A DNA stretch of 64,000 nucleotides from Cacajao melanocephalus (Eukaryota; Chordata; Mammalia; Primates; Pitheciidae), in the NCBI GenBank assembly GCA_963573385.1, contig CAUYLG010017783.1:1-64000 (forward strand). Direction: 5' to 3'. Positions within the stretch are counted from its first letter, which is position 1. Each line of letters starts with the position of its first letter. Below are positions 27,072-43,010 of the stretch, in pieces. The position numbers and the translations under genes are program-made. The notes under the pieces were generated by a model. The model was not told the DNA's origin. It made no database searches and saw nothing but the letters and a program-made list of their open reading frames with translations.

Positions 27072-27775
27072 CCAAAGGTGTTCTCTGGCAGCTCCAGGAA
27101 CACGGAGCTATCAGGGGAGGTACCCACAGACCCCACTGTGCTCACGGCTCTCTTGTTTGTAACTGGAGGCTGTTAATTCCCTCTCAGACTGAGCCCCATG
27201 AATTATATTTTGAGCTCTCTAGACTTCATTTGAGCAAACAGGGCCCAGGATCAAACTGAATTTGATAATTAACCAGATTGGATCCAGATACAGTTCTTGG
27301 CTAGGTACCTGTTGACAGTAGGTTCATCTGAATCAAAGGAGTCTGGCACTCTGTCTTCTGGAACTCCAGCAAATTTTATGTATAAGAATTATGGACCCAG
27401 GACTTGCACATTTTTAGAAAAATGAGTTAATCTTACAAAGATAACTTAGAATGAAAGTGGCCACTACGGGGAAGTTTTAACCCAGATAAAATCTTTCACT
27501 TGTAAGGCACATTGGAAAAGATCCAAAATGCAATGGGGTGTAATTTTTAATTGGTGCAGAGAAACATCTAGAATATAAAATTAATTTTAAAAATTGCCTC
27601 CCTAAAAAATTTCTTACAGAAGGCAAAGGAAAATCTTAAGCAAAAACTCAGGATGTTAAAAAAAGGTCTGTACCTTGACTGAATTAACCCTGACTGTTCC
27701 TTCTCTTTATCTGTCCTTACCTCAATGCTCTGAGCTCACTGACCCTTTTGCCCAGCTACCCTTTCACTCTGAAGA
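27072..27775 (+). other. ERV leader / pre-gag region
   Basis: Untranslated leader and probable degraded N-terminal gag between the primer site and the recognisable capsid remnant. No open frame is convincing. Confidence 0.5.
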
Positions 27776-28486
27776 CAATGAAAAAAGGAAAGTTAGGTAA
27801 ATGCCTGCAGAATGAGACCCTCTGATCAGGCAGGCATGCCTGCCATAATCAACTCTACTCCATGGTCTAAAATTGAGCTTAGAGACATTGTAAATGACTT
27901 CCTTAACCCCAAGAAAACTCCCTGGAAATGTATTAAGGAATTCAGAAACCTTATGGGAGCATTTAATCCAGGACTCCCTGATCTTTACCGATTTATTCAG
28001 ATGCTATTGGGACTTGGTAAGGCTTGAAAATAGATAGCAGCAGTGGAATGGGACCAACCTGGGGAGGATGTGAAACACCCTCCAAAACCTCCTGAAAAGA
28101 AAGGCAGAAAGCAGCTGGAAGAATTGCCGAAGACCTTTCAAATTCAGTTCCTAAGATTTTTCCACAAAAAGTTGATTGGTCTATCATACAATCTTATAGA
28201 CAAAAAAAGATGAACCAATTTCAAATTACAGAGCCCGTTTAGAAACACTATTTATAAAACATGCTGGATTGGAAATACCACAAGGGGCGCTTCCTGCAGA
28301 GACTGAAATGGCATTAGCTTCTCTGTTTGCAAATGGACTTCATCCTAAATTTAGTGGTTTAATTAGAAAACATACAGCAGGATGGAAAGTTATAGATATG
28401 ATTGAATTGGTGGCCCTAGTTGAACATTCTGAGAGGATTCTAAAGCAAGAGAAAAATCAAAAGGCAAATAAAGGGCTGTTAACACA
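27776..28486 (+). pseudogene. ERV gag remnant
   Basis: Structural (capsid) region. The open frame 27812-28027 contains a capsid-like segment with ELRDIVNDFLNP and a downstream LYRFIQMLLG helix. After stops, 28269-28486 encodes a second helical block rich in Leu/Glu/Lys, as in the end of capsid before nucleocapsid. Frameshifts and stops separate the parts. A truncated Alu cuts it at 28487, and I see no intact zinc knuckle. The match is to class I/gamma-type gag by pattern; not functional. Confidence 0.7.
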
Positions 28487-28685
28487 GAGAGACCCCATCT
28501 CTACAAAAATAAATGAAAAAATTAGCCAGGCATAGTGGTATGTGCCTGTAGTCCCAGCTACTAGGAGGCTGAGGTAGGAGGATGACTTGAGCCAGGAGGT
28601 TGAGGCTGCAATGAGCCATGACTGCCACTGCACGCTAACCTGTGTGACAGACCAAGACCTTGTCTCAAAAAAAAAAAAAAAAAAA
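28487..28685 (+). mobile_element. Alu fragment (5' truncated)
   Basis: From 'gagaccccatctctacaaaa' through the right monomer to an A tail. It terminates the gag remnant. Confidence 0.92.
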
Positions 28686-28727
28686 GACAAAGAAGATAAA
28701 TAAGCCCATGTCCTTATGTTACCAAAA

Positions 28728-29388
28728 TGCCAGGGGTTTGGTTTAGGTCCTGTAGCTCGCTGCACAGAAAGCCAGTCACTGAGACAGTGAGTATTCCCAG
28801 GAAAGAAGGCTTTAATCAGGTGCCACAGCCAAGAAGATGGGAAATTAGTCTCAAATCCATCTCCCTGACCAAGTAAAATCAGAGGTTTATATAGCAGGGA
28901 AGAAATGTAGCCATGTGTGGAAAAACAGGAATCAGGAAGGGGTAAGGAGGAGAAGCTGGTCAATAGGAAGCAGGTGGTCAATTAAGCCAGCAGTCCCCAA
29001 CCTTTTTGGCCCAAGGACAAGTTTCATGGAAGACAATTCTTCCACACACGGTGGTGAGGGTAGGGTGTGGGGGATGGTTTCAGGATGAAACTGTTCCACC
29101 TCAGATCATCAGGCATTGGATTCTCATAACACACACGCAATCCAGATCCCTTGCATGCACAGTACACAACATCGTTCCTGATCCTATGAGAATCTAATGG
29201 TGGTGCTGATCTGGCTCAGTTGGTAATGCTCGCTCACCCTCTACTCAGTTCCTGATGTGCAGCCTAGTTCTTAACAGGCCATGGATTGCAGTCCATGGCC
29301 TGGGGATTGGGGACCCCTGAGTAGGCAATCGTGATGGGTGAAGGGTCTGGCATTTCATAGCCCAGATGTGGTTATCTGGTAAGTTTCA
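28728..29388 (-). mobile_element. Antisense LTR inserted in the ERV
   Basis: On the minus strand it begins TGAAACTTACCAG (right edge 29388) and ends CCAAACCCCTGGCA (left edge 28728). It has 'tatataaacctctgatttta' (TATA-like) and an ATTAAA signal upstream of 'gccttctttcctggga'. An internal MER1B splits it. No clear target duplication, so it may extend further right (to about 30070 or 30560). LTR8/MER67-like at best; family unresolved. Confidence 0.55.
28991..29319 (+). mobile_element. MER1B (hAT-Charlie) DNA transposon
   Basis: hAT ends 'cagtccccaacctttttgg' and 'gattggggacccctg', and body 'aactgttccacctcagatca' and 'gagaatctaatggtggtgct'. About 329 bp, the MER1B size. It lies inside the antisense LTR. 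The 8-bp duplication is not clear. Confidence 0.92.
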
Positions 29389-29431
29389 GTTCCTTAATGC
29401 TATCTGGGAGCCCTGATGGTGGGTTTCCTGA

Positions 29432-29897
<466 letters not shown>

Positions 29898-29933
29898 TAA
29901 GTAATAGTCACAACAGCTACAGTAAAGGCAGAC

Positions 29934-30032
29934 ATCTCGAGGCACAAGTTTCTTTAGTTTGGGACCTCTTAGTATTGATTTAAAATACATGGATAAACAG
30001 GAGGAGGACCAAAGAAACTTGTGCCTCGAGAT
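29934..30032. repeat. Perfect 22-bp inverted repeat (hairpin)
   Basis: Arms 29934-29955 and 30011-30032 are exact reverse complements (core CTCGAGGCACAAG), separated by 55 bases. The arms contain XhoI-type CTCGAG. An RNA from either strand could form a long hairpin. Confidence 0.9.
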
Positions 30033-30085
30033 ATCCTCCTTCATTGTAAACAGCCAGGCCACTGGAATCAAAATTGTCCAGTCTT

Positions 30086-30388
30086 TTTTTTTTTTTTTTT
30101 TTTTTTGAGATAGAGCCTCACTCTGTTGCCCAGGCTGGAGTGTAGTGGTGCAGTCTCGGCTCACAGCAACCTCTACCTCCTTGGTTCAAGCGATTCTCTT
30201 GCCTCAGCCTCCTGAGTAGCTGGGACTGCAAGCACAAACCACCATGCCCATCTAATTTTTGTATTTTTAGTAGAGACGGGGTTTCTACATGTTGGCCATG
30301 GTGGTCTTGAACTCCTGACCTCAGGTGATCCACCCGCCTCAGCCTCCCAAAGTGCTGGGATCACAGGCATGATCCACCATGCCTGGCC
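30086..30388 (-). mobile_element. Alu SINE with target-site duplication
   Basis: Inverted full Alu. aaattgtccagtctt flanks it at 30071-30085 and 30389-30403. Confidence 0.97.
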
Positions 30389-30614
30389 AAATTGTCCAGT
30401 CTTGTACCAGCTGTGTAATGAACCCATTTCTTTTGACCCAGACATTGTCCCCTCCAGATGAAGTCCCTGAAGGTTTGACACCTGGAATAAAAATCAACAC
30501 TAATGAGGCTCCAAAGAGTTCTTCCCATAATACTTCTAAATGAACAAGGGAAAACAAAAATTAAGATTAATGGGAAAAATAATAATAAATAAAATAAAAA
30601 GATTAATGGGAAAA

Positions 30615-30770
30615 AGCCAGGCAGGGTGATTCATGCCTGTAATCCCAACTATTTGGGAAGCTGAGATGGAGAGATCACTCAAACCCATGAGTTCAAGACT
30701 GATTGAATCACCACACTTGAGCCTGGGTGACAGAGGGAGACCCTGTTTCAAAAGGAAAAGAAAAAAGTAG
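30615..30770 (+). mobile_element. Alu monomer-type fragment (FLAM-like)
   Basis: Short Alu-related unit: 'gccaggcagggtgattcatg' to 'gagggagaccctgtttca' and an A-rich tail. It lacks a second arm. It directly follows a 17-bp direct repeat (30563-30579 and 30599-30615). Confidence 0.8.
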
Positions 30771-30774
30771 ATAA

Positions 30775-31124
<350 letters not shown>

Positions 31125-31147
31125 CCTTATGTACTTCTTAAAAAAAA

Positions 31148-31436
31148 AATTTTTTTTGAGATGGAGTCTCACTCGGTTGCCCAGACTAAAGTACAGTGGT
31201 GCAATCTCAGCTCGCTGCTACCTCTGCCTCCCAGGTTCAAGCAATTCTCCTTAAATCTCCGAGTAGCTGAGACTACAGGCACGCGCCACCATACCAGCTA
31301 ATTTTTGTATTTTTAGTAGAGATGGGGTTTCACCATGTTGTTCAGGCTGGTCTCCAACTCCTGACCTCAAAGTGATCTGCCTGCCTTGGCCTCTCAAAGT
31401 ACTGGGATTACAGGCCTGAGCTACTGTTCCTGGGCT
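31148..31436 (-). mobile_element. Alu SINE
   Basis: Inverted Alu immediately beside the previous one, 'gagatggagtctcactcggt' to 'gagctactgttcctgggc'. Confidence 0.93.
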
Positions 31437-31477
31437 ACTTAAGTACTTTAAACTCTTGCAATAAAAAGAACAATTTC

Positions 31478-31800
31478 ATGGTGGAGGTTTCAAATCAAGT
31501 CCAAAATGTCTCCATGTCTAAACCTGTCCAAATGATACTTGAACCATTTTCAGAAAAACATGCCTTCTTACTTTGTGATGCTGCCCCAGTGAATCTATGG
31601 GGACAAGACTTGCTCTCTGAATTAAAAATTTACAGAAAATTATCTTCAGAAGGAGAGACAATCTTATAATTTCCTAACTCTCCTGAACTTGAACCGCTCT
31701 ATTACCTACTGGCAGAAGCTGATAACCCTGAAACTCAAATTATAAAAACCTGTTCTTTCTGAAGAACCTAGATGTTTGTGGGCTTCCTCCTTAAATGAAA
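31478..31800 (+). pseudogene. ERV protease remnant
   Basis: The frame 31478-31669 ends with a segment of the form AAPVNLWGQDLL, the C-terminal helix region of a retroviral aspartic protease. The N-terminal half with the active-site triad is not recognisable; two Alus lie directly upstream. A stop at 31670 and frameshifts separate it from RT. Confidence 0.65.
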
Positions 31801-32380
31801 GAAAATATTTAAAGCGCTAAACCAGCAAAAATCAAAACAGAAAATGAAATCCCAATAGATCATTCTAAGCTGCTACCTAAATTACCTCAATATCCACTAA
31901 AACCAGATGTATTCAGGGGCTGTTACCAATTGTACCGGAATTAATTATACAAAGACTTCTAATTTTTTGCACTAGTCCTTGTAACACCCCAATCTACCAC
32001 TTTAAAAACTCAATGGACAAGGCTGGAGATTTGTTCAAGACCTACATGCAATAAATAAGATTGTAATACTAAGGTTGCCAGTGGTGTCGAATTTGAATAC
32101 CTTGTTGTATAATGTACCCAAAATTTAAAATGGTTCACAGTGATGAAACCCAGTATTCCAGCTGGTAAAATAAGTCAATACTTATTTGTTTTTAATTGGA
32201 AAAAATCAACAATGTAATTGGACTGTAATGACAAAGGGATTTACCAAGGCTCTCTTATTTTTCTCAGACTGTGCATCAGGATTTGCCAAATTTGCGATTT
32301 CCTAGGAATTCTGCTCTTATTTAATATGTTGATAACCTACTGCTATGTTGTTTCTCATACTAAGAAAGAGTCAGAAATAG

Positions 32381-32722
<342 letters not shown>

Positions 32723-33414
32723 CTCAATCTACTTCTTACGACAATTAGCTTACAAAAGCCATAGGCTTCCATGGAAAGATCAGTTTTGCCAAGGAAAAGT
32801 CCACTATGCCTGCAGAAGAAACTTTCCTCTCACCTGAAAGAATGAAAATTATTCAAAGTTTCTCTTGCCCCATGTCTAAAAGGCAAGAGGTTTCCTTGAA
32901 TTTGCAAGATATTATAAGTCTTAGGCCCCAAATTTTTCCTTGTTGGCAACTCTCTTGTATGACCTTGTACAAAACACTGATCCACAGCCTTTAGCTTGGG
33001 AGGATAATTATGAACAGGCTTCAGCCAACCAAAACTGGCCCTACCACAATCTCCAGCCTTAGGACTCCCAAATTATAGCAAACAGATATCACTTTCACCT
33101 CGTTCATTCATGAACATAACAACAAGGCTTTAGGAGTTCTTACTCAAGAACATGGAGGAAAACAGGTCCATCACTTAATAGACTGCAATTAGACTTAGTA
33201 GCTAAGGTGTATCTCAATTGTTCAAAGGCAGTAGCAGCAGCAGCCAGATTGGTTGATGTTTCATCTGAGCTGATTTTAGGAAATGAATTTTGTTTTCAAG
33301 CTCTACATGCTATGGAAAGTCTATTAAATTCCAGTCAACCTCAACATTCTCGGCTAGTTGACTAACATCTTATGAAATTCTTCTCCTGTCTCGTTCTAAT
33401 CTCATATCAAATCT

Positions 33415-34330
<916 letters not shown>

Positions 34331-34399
34331 CATAAGATTAATTCAGATCAAATCACCTATGATAATTTGTTCAATAAATGATTCTATGTACCTGAATTA

Positions 34400-35560
34400 G
34401 AAAAACAAAATGGGCACTTAAAAGGATGCAAATACTAAATGTGAACTCACTGAGGGCCCTAACAGCCACCTAGTCCTCCCCAAGTCCTTAAAACTACCAG
34501 TATTAAGACTCTACCCTCCACAGCTCACCACAGTGTAGACAAAATGGTTCAAATTATGAAAAAGGATTGGAGGAGTAATTGTTCTAAAGTTGCAAAAATG
34601 GTTTATGACCAATGTCTGATTTATCAGATTCATAATTCTGTGAAAAACGTTAATGTTTCAAGCAGTACATTTCTACCACCTGCTGGACCATGTGAACACC
34701 TACAAAAGAACTTCATTTAGTTGCCACTCTCAATGGGCTATCAGTATGTTCTTGTAACTGTATGCCTGTTCTCAGGGTGGACTGAGGCCTTGCCATGCAG
34801 GAAGGCTGATGCCATGACAGTAGCCAAAAAAATAAAAAATAAAAAATAAATAAAAAACAGAGAATGTGTTTCCTTTATGGGATATCCCTAGAAAGATTTC
34901 CAGTGACAGGGGAACTCATTTTACTGGACAAATAATGATATAATAATAATAATAATTATTATTATTATTATTGAGACAGAGTCTTGCTCTCTCATCCAGG
35001 CTGGGGTCCAGTGGCATGATCTTGGCTCACTACAACCTCTGCCTCCTGGGTTCAAGTGATTCTCCTGTCTCAGGCTCCCGAGTAACTGGGATTACAGGCA
35101 TGCACCACCACACCCAGCTGATTTTTGTATTTTTAGTAGAGACAAGATTTCACCATGTTGGCCAAGCTGGTCTCAAACTCCTAACCTCAGGTGATCCACC
35201 TGCCTCAGCCTCCCAAAGTGTTGGAATTAGAGGTACGAAATACTGTGCCCGGCCTACTGGACAAATTATTAAACAATTTTTTAAAGTTTTTCAAACAAAA
35301 TAGCATGACTGTTGTCCTTATCCTTAGTCTTCTGGAAAGGTTGAATGGACAAATCGTATCCTAAAATTGGCCAAAATGATGGAATCTACTGGATTTCCTG
35401 GCCAAAAGTTTTAACACCAGGTTTAATGGCAATTATATGTACTCATACTGAAAAGCTCAAGATGACGCCTATGAAATAGTACCGGAAGACCTACGCCCTT
35501 AATAATAGAGCTCCATCTGTCTCCCATGTTTGTAACCTGTGGTATAACTCAATATAGCCA
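34400..35560 (+). pseudogene. ERV integrase remnant, split by an Alu
   Basis: The zinc-binding-like N-terminal part is followed by a core segment (34700-34930): an LFSGWTEALP motif, then a [12 protein letters not shown] segment at about 34888-34920 in shifted frame. The Alu 34934-35254 interrupts here. The core resumes at 35325 with SGKVEWTNR. An A-rich simple repeat (34826-34857) has expanded inside the domain. Stops throughout. Confidence 0.72.
34934..35254 (-). mobile_element. Alu SINE with target-site duplication
   Basis: Inverted Alu with an (AAT)n/(ATT)n tail (34938-34973). tactggacaaat flanks it at 34922-34933 and 35255-35266. Confidence 0.96.
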
Positions 35561-35587
35561 GACCTTGATAAATTATGCTGAAGCATG

Positions 35588-35792
35588 CAATAAGTCTTCA
35601 CAACGTCATTGATCAGCTCTTGGAAACTGTGACTTTAAGCAAAACAATGCATAATAAAACAAATTTTATTTTTCTCATCAATGTTAAAATGAAACAACAT
35701 TGAATGAAACACATTATTCAAGGAACATTATTTTGCTTAATATCACTGTTTCCAAAAAACTATCGATGATGACATCATTTAAGGACTTACTG
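35588..35792. mobile_element. Tigger-type miniature DNA transposon
   Basis: About 205 bp with long, imperfect terminal inverted repeats: left 'caataagtcttcacaacgtc' and right 'catcatttaaggacttactg' (35773-35792), plus inner pairs around 'ggaaactgtgactttaagc' and 'gcttaatatcactgtttcc'. A TA follows the right end; the left TA appears mutated. It looks like a Tigger3-group palindromic element. It lies between ERV integrase and env. Confidence 0.85.
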
Positions 35793-36059
35793 TATTTCCA
35801 TCAGGTAATAGTAGCTTTCTGTGACCCACTGATTGATGATCAGAATTCAATGGTCTAAAACTTGGAAACTGGGTCTTTTGGAATTGATGTCAAAGAACGT
35901 CTGCCCTTGAGTCTCACTGGAAGGGACCACACCAGCTTCTCACCACTTACACTGCAGTAAAGCCTTGAGTTTTGGACCAGAGTTTCTTAACTCAAGAGAG
36001 CCCTTCCAGACTCTTGGAACTGAACACCTACTAGGAACACCTAAGTTGACCAGGAACAT

Positions 36060-37420
36060 CTCTCCCTAGAAGCAGATGGCATCTTGAATGTAGACAGCTT
36101 TCCCAAGATCAGAGATCAAGAACCTCCTCTTCCTGTCATGGAACCCCTGTTCTCTCTTTTTCTCTCCTGTCTCGTACTCTTCCTTTCTATCTGTGTATGG
36201 CATGATAATGCCATAATTAGAATCTCACAGTCTATAGCTTCTGTGGAAAGTTTACGTAGATTCCAGATTTTCCATGCTAAGTCAAAATACTTGCATGACT
36301 TTTTAGAGACCCTTTAGTTTATCTTGTGACTGAATTTGCCAGAATCCCAAATGCACCAATCTGTTTAGATTATACTGTTGGTCCCTTCTATAGAGTTAAA
36401 ATTCTAGACCCCTTTACTCTTACTTCTTGTTTAACCCAACCATGTAATAGGATGGCCAGGTCTGCTGACCATATTGCAAGGAGGCTATGCAACAAAAAGG
36501 AGAATATTAACAGAGCTATTTGCAAGAATGCCTATCGACACAGGCATTTTGGCAGCCTTCTAGGACGTAATAACTCAGTATCAGTCTCTTGGTTAGAAAC
36601 TGCTGATGCCAACTAACTACTCAATAACTGAAGTCTCCCAAGGAGGAACTTGTTCACCCTAGGAACATCTTCTCCCCCAAACCAACCCCAGGCTTTCAGG
36701 AATGTCCTAGGTACATCTTTATCAGCAGAGAATTTAACTGTCAGCCATATGCTTGGGGCACCCCATACCTTGATAGATGGAGAATGAAAGGCCATTGGGG
36801 ACTAGGGATTTTAATGGTGCCATTGTCACTACGTAACCAGTCAGAAGCTAAACATTGGTCCACCCCTCTAAACCTGCAGCATAGATTAAAAAGAAACTGA
36901 CCAGCAGATGACAATCCTGCCACGGGGGCATCGTATGCTAGGTCCATTTTCCCGTGGCTTGGGATGACTACAAATGAAATAATGATCAAAAATTTTTCTT
37001 TGACATTAGTTACTATTGCAGGTTCTACAGCTAAGGCTATACCTATCCAACAAAAGTATCTAAATTATCTTACTCAAGTAGTTTTAGCTAATAGGCTTGC
37101 ATTACTATTGGCTGAACAATGAAGAGTCTATGCAATAAGCCCATTTTATCCTGTTTCTCCTGTTGTGCCTGGGTAAATACCTCTAGTATTAGAAACTCAA
37201 TCACAAGAAATTAACAAACAGGCCACCTGGTTAAAACAGGTTGACTCCTTCTCTTGGTCATTTCTTGATTTATTTGATTTTACCTGGTTTGATTCATGAG
37301 GACCTTGGCTAAGGAGCATACTCCAGTCTCTTGTATTACCCTCCTGATGGTCATCATTGTAATCTCCCTGGTTTTCTGTATTCTGTCTTAAATGCATGCT
37401 CTCACCCATCAATGGCATAT
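36060..37420 (+). pseudogene. ERV env remnant
   Basis: The frame 36084-36317 begins after a Met and includes a hydrophobic stretch (LFLSCLVLFLSICVW), consistent with a signal-peptide region. 36326-36616 continues a surface-subunit-like segment with Cys residues. Around 37010-37130, in another frame, is a transmembrane-subunit-like helix ending LANRLALLLAEQ, followed by stops. A hydrophobic anchor-like region is at 37310-37390. Multiple frameshifts and stops. The gene order after pol supports the env assignment. Confidence 0.68.
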
Positions 37421-37649
37421 GAGATGCTCTCACCTTGATCAGAGTGACAGTAACGATGTAAACAACAAAAGGAATCTTTCTTCAATGAGCCTGACATCAT
37501 GACTTGTGAGTTCCATAGAGACAAAGACAACTTAGCTGTGATAGTGACAGGGAGTGGTGCCTATGCCTAAATATTGTTCAGTCTTTCATAAGAGGCTGAC
37601 CAAAAGCAGAGAATAATTGTTTTTAACAAAAATTCTAACAGGGAGGGCA

Positions 37650-38089
37650 TTAGACTGTTAAAGCAAACTAAATATGGCCTGAGAAGGACTTTGTACTTCT
37701 TTCTAGATTTGAGTCCTTGTGGACAAACTATAACCTAGCCTAATAGGCAGACAAGATTGAAAACCTAACTTAGGAGTATGCACGTGTAACAATAGCTGAG
37801 TCTTAGCCAATCCCAGCAGCAGCCGTATTTCAACTACTCGTAGACAGTGGTCAAACTGTGTTCAAATAAGGCGAACACCAACTTGTAACCAATCCAGCTA
37901 CTTCTGTACCTCACTGCTGATTTCTGTACGTCACTTCCCTTTTTTTGTTTATAAATTTATGCTAGCCACAAGGCATCCCTGGAGTCTTTCTGAATCTGCT
38001 GTGATTCTGAGGGCTGCCCAATTTGCAAATTGTTCATTGCTCAATTAAACTCCTTTAAATTTAATTCAGCTGAAGTTTTTCTTTTAACA
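37650..38089 (+). mobile_element. ERV 3' LTR, type A
   Basis: It follows a purine-rich tract (aacagggagggca, 37637-37649) and ends CTTTTAACA. It contains a TATAAA-like 'gtttataaatttatgctagc', 'cctggagtctttctgaatct' and ATTAAA (38043-38048). Its last about 90 bp resemble the 5' LTR, but upstream it differs clearly from both 26774-27049 and 38090-38390. Confidence 0.72.
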
Positions 38090-38390
38090 AGACAGAGGCA
38101 ACCCTAGTGCTTTAGGTTCCTACATGTAAGCAGACTGGAACCCAATGTAAAGAGTAAAACCAAACTAAAGACTACCAATAAGAAAACTCTAGCTAACCTC
38201 TAACTAGGGTCTTTCCACCTAAACCAGTGAAGTACACTTTCATCTTCCCTTTGCATAAAAGCTCACTGCCCACGCTGCTGCAACAAAGCATTCTGAATTT
38301 CTTTTGATTCCGAGAGCTACCAATTCATGAATTGTTCTTTGCTCAAAATAAACTATTAAATATATATTAACTAAGGTTTTTAAACCTGAG
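38090..38390 (+). mobile_element. ERV LTR, type B (matches the 5' LTR)
   Basis: It abuts the type A LTR directly. It aligns with the 5' LTR from 'acagaggc' to the end, including 'tgcataaaagctcactgccc', 'ttttgattccgagagctacc' and 'ctcaaaataaactattaaat'. The terminal ACA is degraded. Confidence 0.72.
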
Positions 38391-39557
<1,167 letters not shown>

Positions 39558-39574
39558 ACTTCTAACACTTACCA

Positions 39575-39770
39575 AGACTGATCCGGCAGCTGCCATTGTC
39601 AAATGTCCGATACATCTGCAACAGAGACTGACACTGAGCCCTGATGCGGCACATTCCTCAATGAGACCAACTGGCCACTTGATGGAAGTTGACTACCTGA
39701 GGTCTTTTCCATCCTGGAAGGGTCAGTGGTTTGATCCCACAGGGTATATTCAGGTGATGAGTTTTCCTAT
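39575..39770 (+). pseudogene. ERVL integrase fragment
   Basis: The plus strand reads ...RPTGHLMEVDYLRSFPSWKG... in one frame (about 39655-39725), resembling the start of the integrase core of ERVL-type elements, with the first catalytic Asp in the VDY context. Only about 60 residues remain. Alternative: another LTR-element integrase. Confidence 0.55.
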
Positions 39771-40366
39771 ATAAATATAAATGTCTAAACATAATTCTTT
39801 GTCACTGAATAGAAAGCTTCGGAATATATATATAATAATATTATTTAGGAAAACATTTAGATAATATAAAAACAGCATTAAATATTGATACATATGTAGA
39901 ACTTGTAATTTTTAATATATTGATTACACACTACACTCTCTGCAAGGTTTCAGGTGGTAGACAGTAAAGGCGGTGAAGATCTCTTGCTTTGCAGAAATAT
40001 TTCTTGGATTTCATATACTTTTAAGGCTGTATTGGAAGCTGGCAAAGATCCCACTGAGTCCTGGCTGGTAAGTAAACACAGCCTGCTTTTTAGCTTCCAG
40101 CTCTTTGCAGAGAACCATGATCCTCCTTTTCCTTTCTCCAGGCCTAACCCACTTCTTCCTACGCTCAGATTTCTGATTCTGGAATACAAAACATACACTG
40201 TGAAAGCCTGAGGGATAGGAATGCCCTCCCATCCCCACCCCAGCCCTCTATCCTCTTAGCCCCCACGCCTGTCACAATTAAACACAGCAGCAGTGAGCGC
40301 TAGGACCCAGCACTTCACCGTTCTGGGGACCCTCTGTCTGTAGTGGGTGAAGACCCGCTGAATCTT
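39771..40366. other. Unique sequence with a possible exon
   Basis: 39945-40068 ends with a strong donor-like CTG|GTAAGTAAAC and has an open plus-strand frame from 39954. The acceptor side is weak and no domain is recognised. I do not call a gene. Confidence 0.25.
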
Positions 40367-40398
40367 TCTTGTTTTGTTTTTTAAAAAATTTTGTTTGC

Positions 40399-40562
40399 CT
40401 TTTTTTTTTTTTTTTTTTGAGACTGGTGTCTTACAATGTCGACCAAGCTGGAGTGCATGGCACAATAATAGCTCACTGCAGCCTCAAATTCCTGGGTTTC
40501 AGGCAGCCCTCCTACAGCAGCCTCCTTGGTAGCTGGGACTACAGGCTGCGCCACAGTGCCTG
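40399..40562 (-). mobile_element. Alu monomer-type fragment
   Basis: Inverted; T tail then 'gagactggtgtcttacaatg' to 'gcgccacagtgcctggc'. One arm only. A 10-bp duplication gctgaatctt lies at 40357-40366 and 40563-40572. Confidence 0.85.
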
Positions 40563-40572
40563 GCTGAATCTT

Positions 40573-41847
<1,275 letters not shown>

Positions 41848-42184
41848 TAAGAATTTTCATGGCTGTAAACGAAGCTGTTCCTCAAAACAAACCCATGACC
41901 ATTCCCCATGCCACCAACTGGCAGCTTGACTAGTAGCTGGTATAACGTAACTTTCAGCTTTTCAAACAAATAAACTTCCATAGTGTTTTAGACCCTAATC
42001 TATAAAAAGGGCAGCATCTTGTGGCTATTCATGACTTGTCTTGCCTCTACCATAGTCTTCTGGAATCCCCTGCTGACCCTAGCCTGGTGTGGGGAGTGAA
42101 GAGGGTTGTCCTTCACTCGAGGAGGCAGGGTGCACAGTGCAAAGGGGCTCAAGAGGCAAGAAGATCTGGTTTCCAACCCTAGCT

Positions 42185-42600
42185 CTGCCACTGACTACTT
42201 GCGTAACATTGAGAAAACCACTTAACTCCTCTGAACTTCAATCGTCTCCTCTCTAATCTGCAGATAACAATTTCTACTACTTAGTATGATTATGTGGATT
42301 AAATCAAGTACTGGAGTTCAAATGCCTAACCCTGTCCAAAGCAAGCGTGCTATAATTAATAGGCTAATTTATGGGGCAATGATTATGCACCACATGGGCT
42401 AAGAGTTTTCTATTTTATTCCATCTAATCTTCACAACAACGTGATGAGCAAGGCACTATCATCACCATTTTACAAACAGGAAAACCAGTGCTAAGAAGAT
42501 GTTATCCTGCTCAAGGTCACATAACCAGAAGGTGAGGAAGTCATGACTGGAAGCCCAGGTCTGCCCGATTTCAAAGCCTAAGCTCTTAAATCACGGCCAT
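42185..42600. mobile_element. Two MIR SINEs in opposite orientation
   Basis: 42185-42360 reads as plus-strand MIR ('ctctgccactgactacttgc', 'ctctaatctgcagataacaa', 'gtggattaaatcaagtac'). 42380-42600 reads as antisense MIR ('cttcacaacaacgtgatgag', 'ttttacaaacaggaaaacca', 'aaggtcacataaccagaagg'). A third antisense MIR-like piece is at 42930-43010. Confidence 0.8.
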
Positions 42601-43010
42601 ACATAACGTGGCTCAATAGAATGCCAGCCTGTACCAAATAATTCTGTTTTCTGGCTGCTCTGATAAACCTAAGGGCAATCAATAAATAGTCTATCTGTCC
42701 TTCCAAGTTTCCTCAGATACACTCAGAGTCTTCTAAGACATTCTCCTCTTGCCAGCTGACCCTGAAAATATCCCAATACAGACCAACAAATAGATACAAC
42801 TCCACTCCTCTTTAAAATTCTGATCTTTCCCACAGAACTTTCTTTGCTGCTTAAACAGGAGTATCATTAGATAAAGTAATAATGGTAATAACCAGGGAAA
42901 TTAAAAAAATGGAATGCTAGATCTAGAAGAACCCTAGAGATCAGCCAGCCCTCCCGCTTCATTATACAGATGTGGATGCTGAGTCACCGCCCAAGGTCAC
43001 ACAGCTGGTC

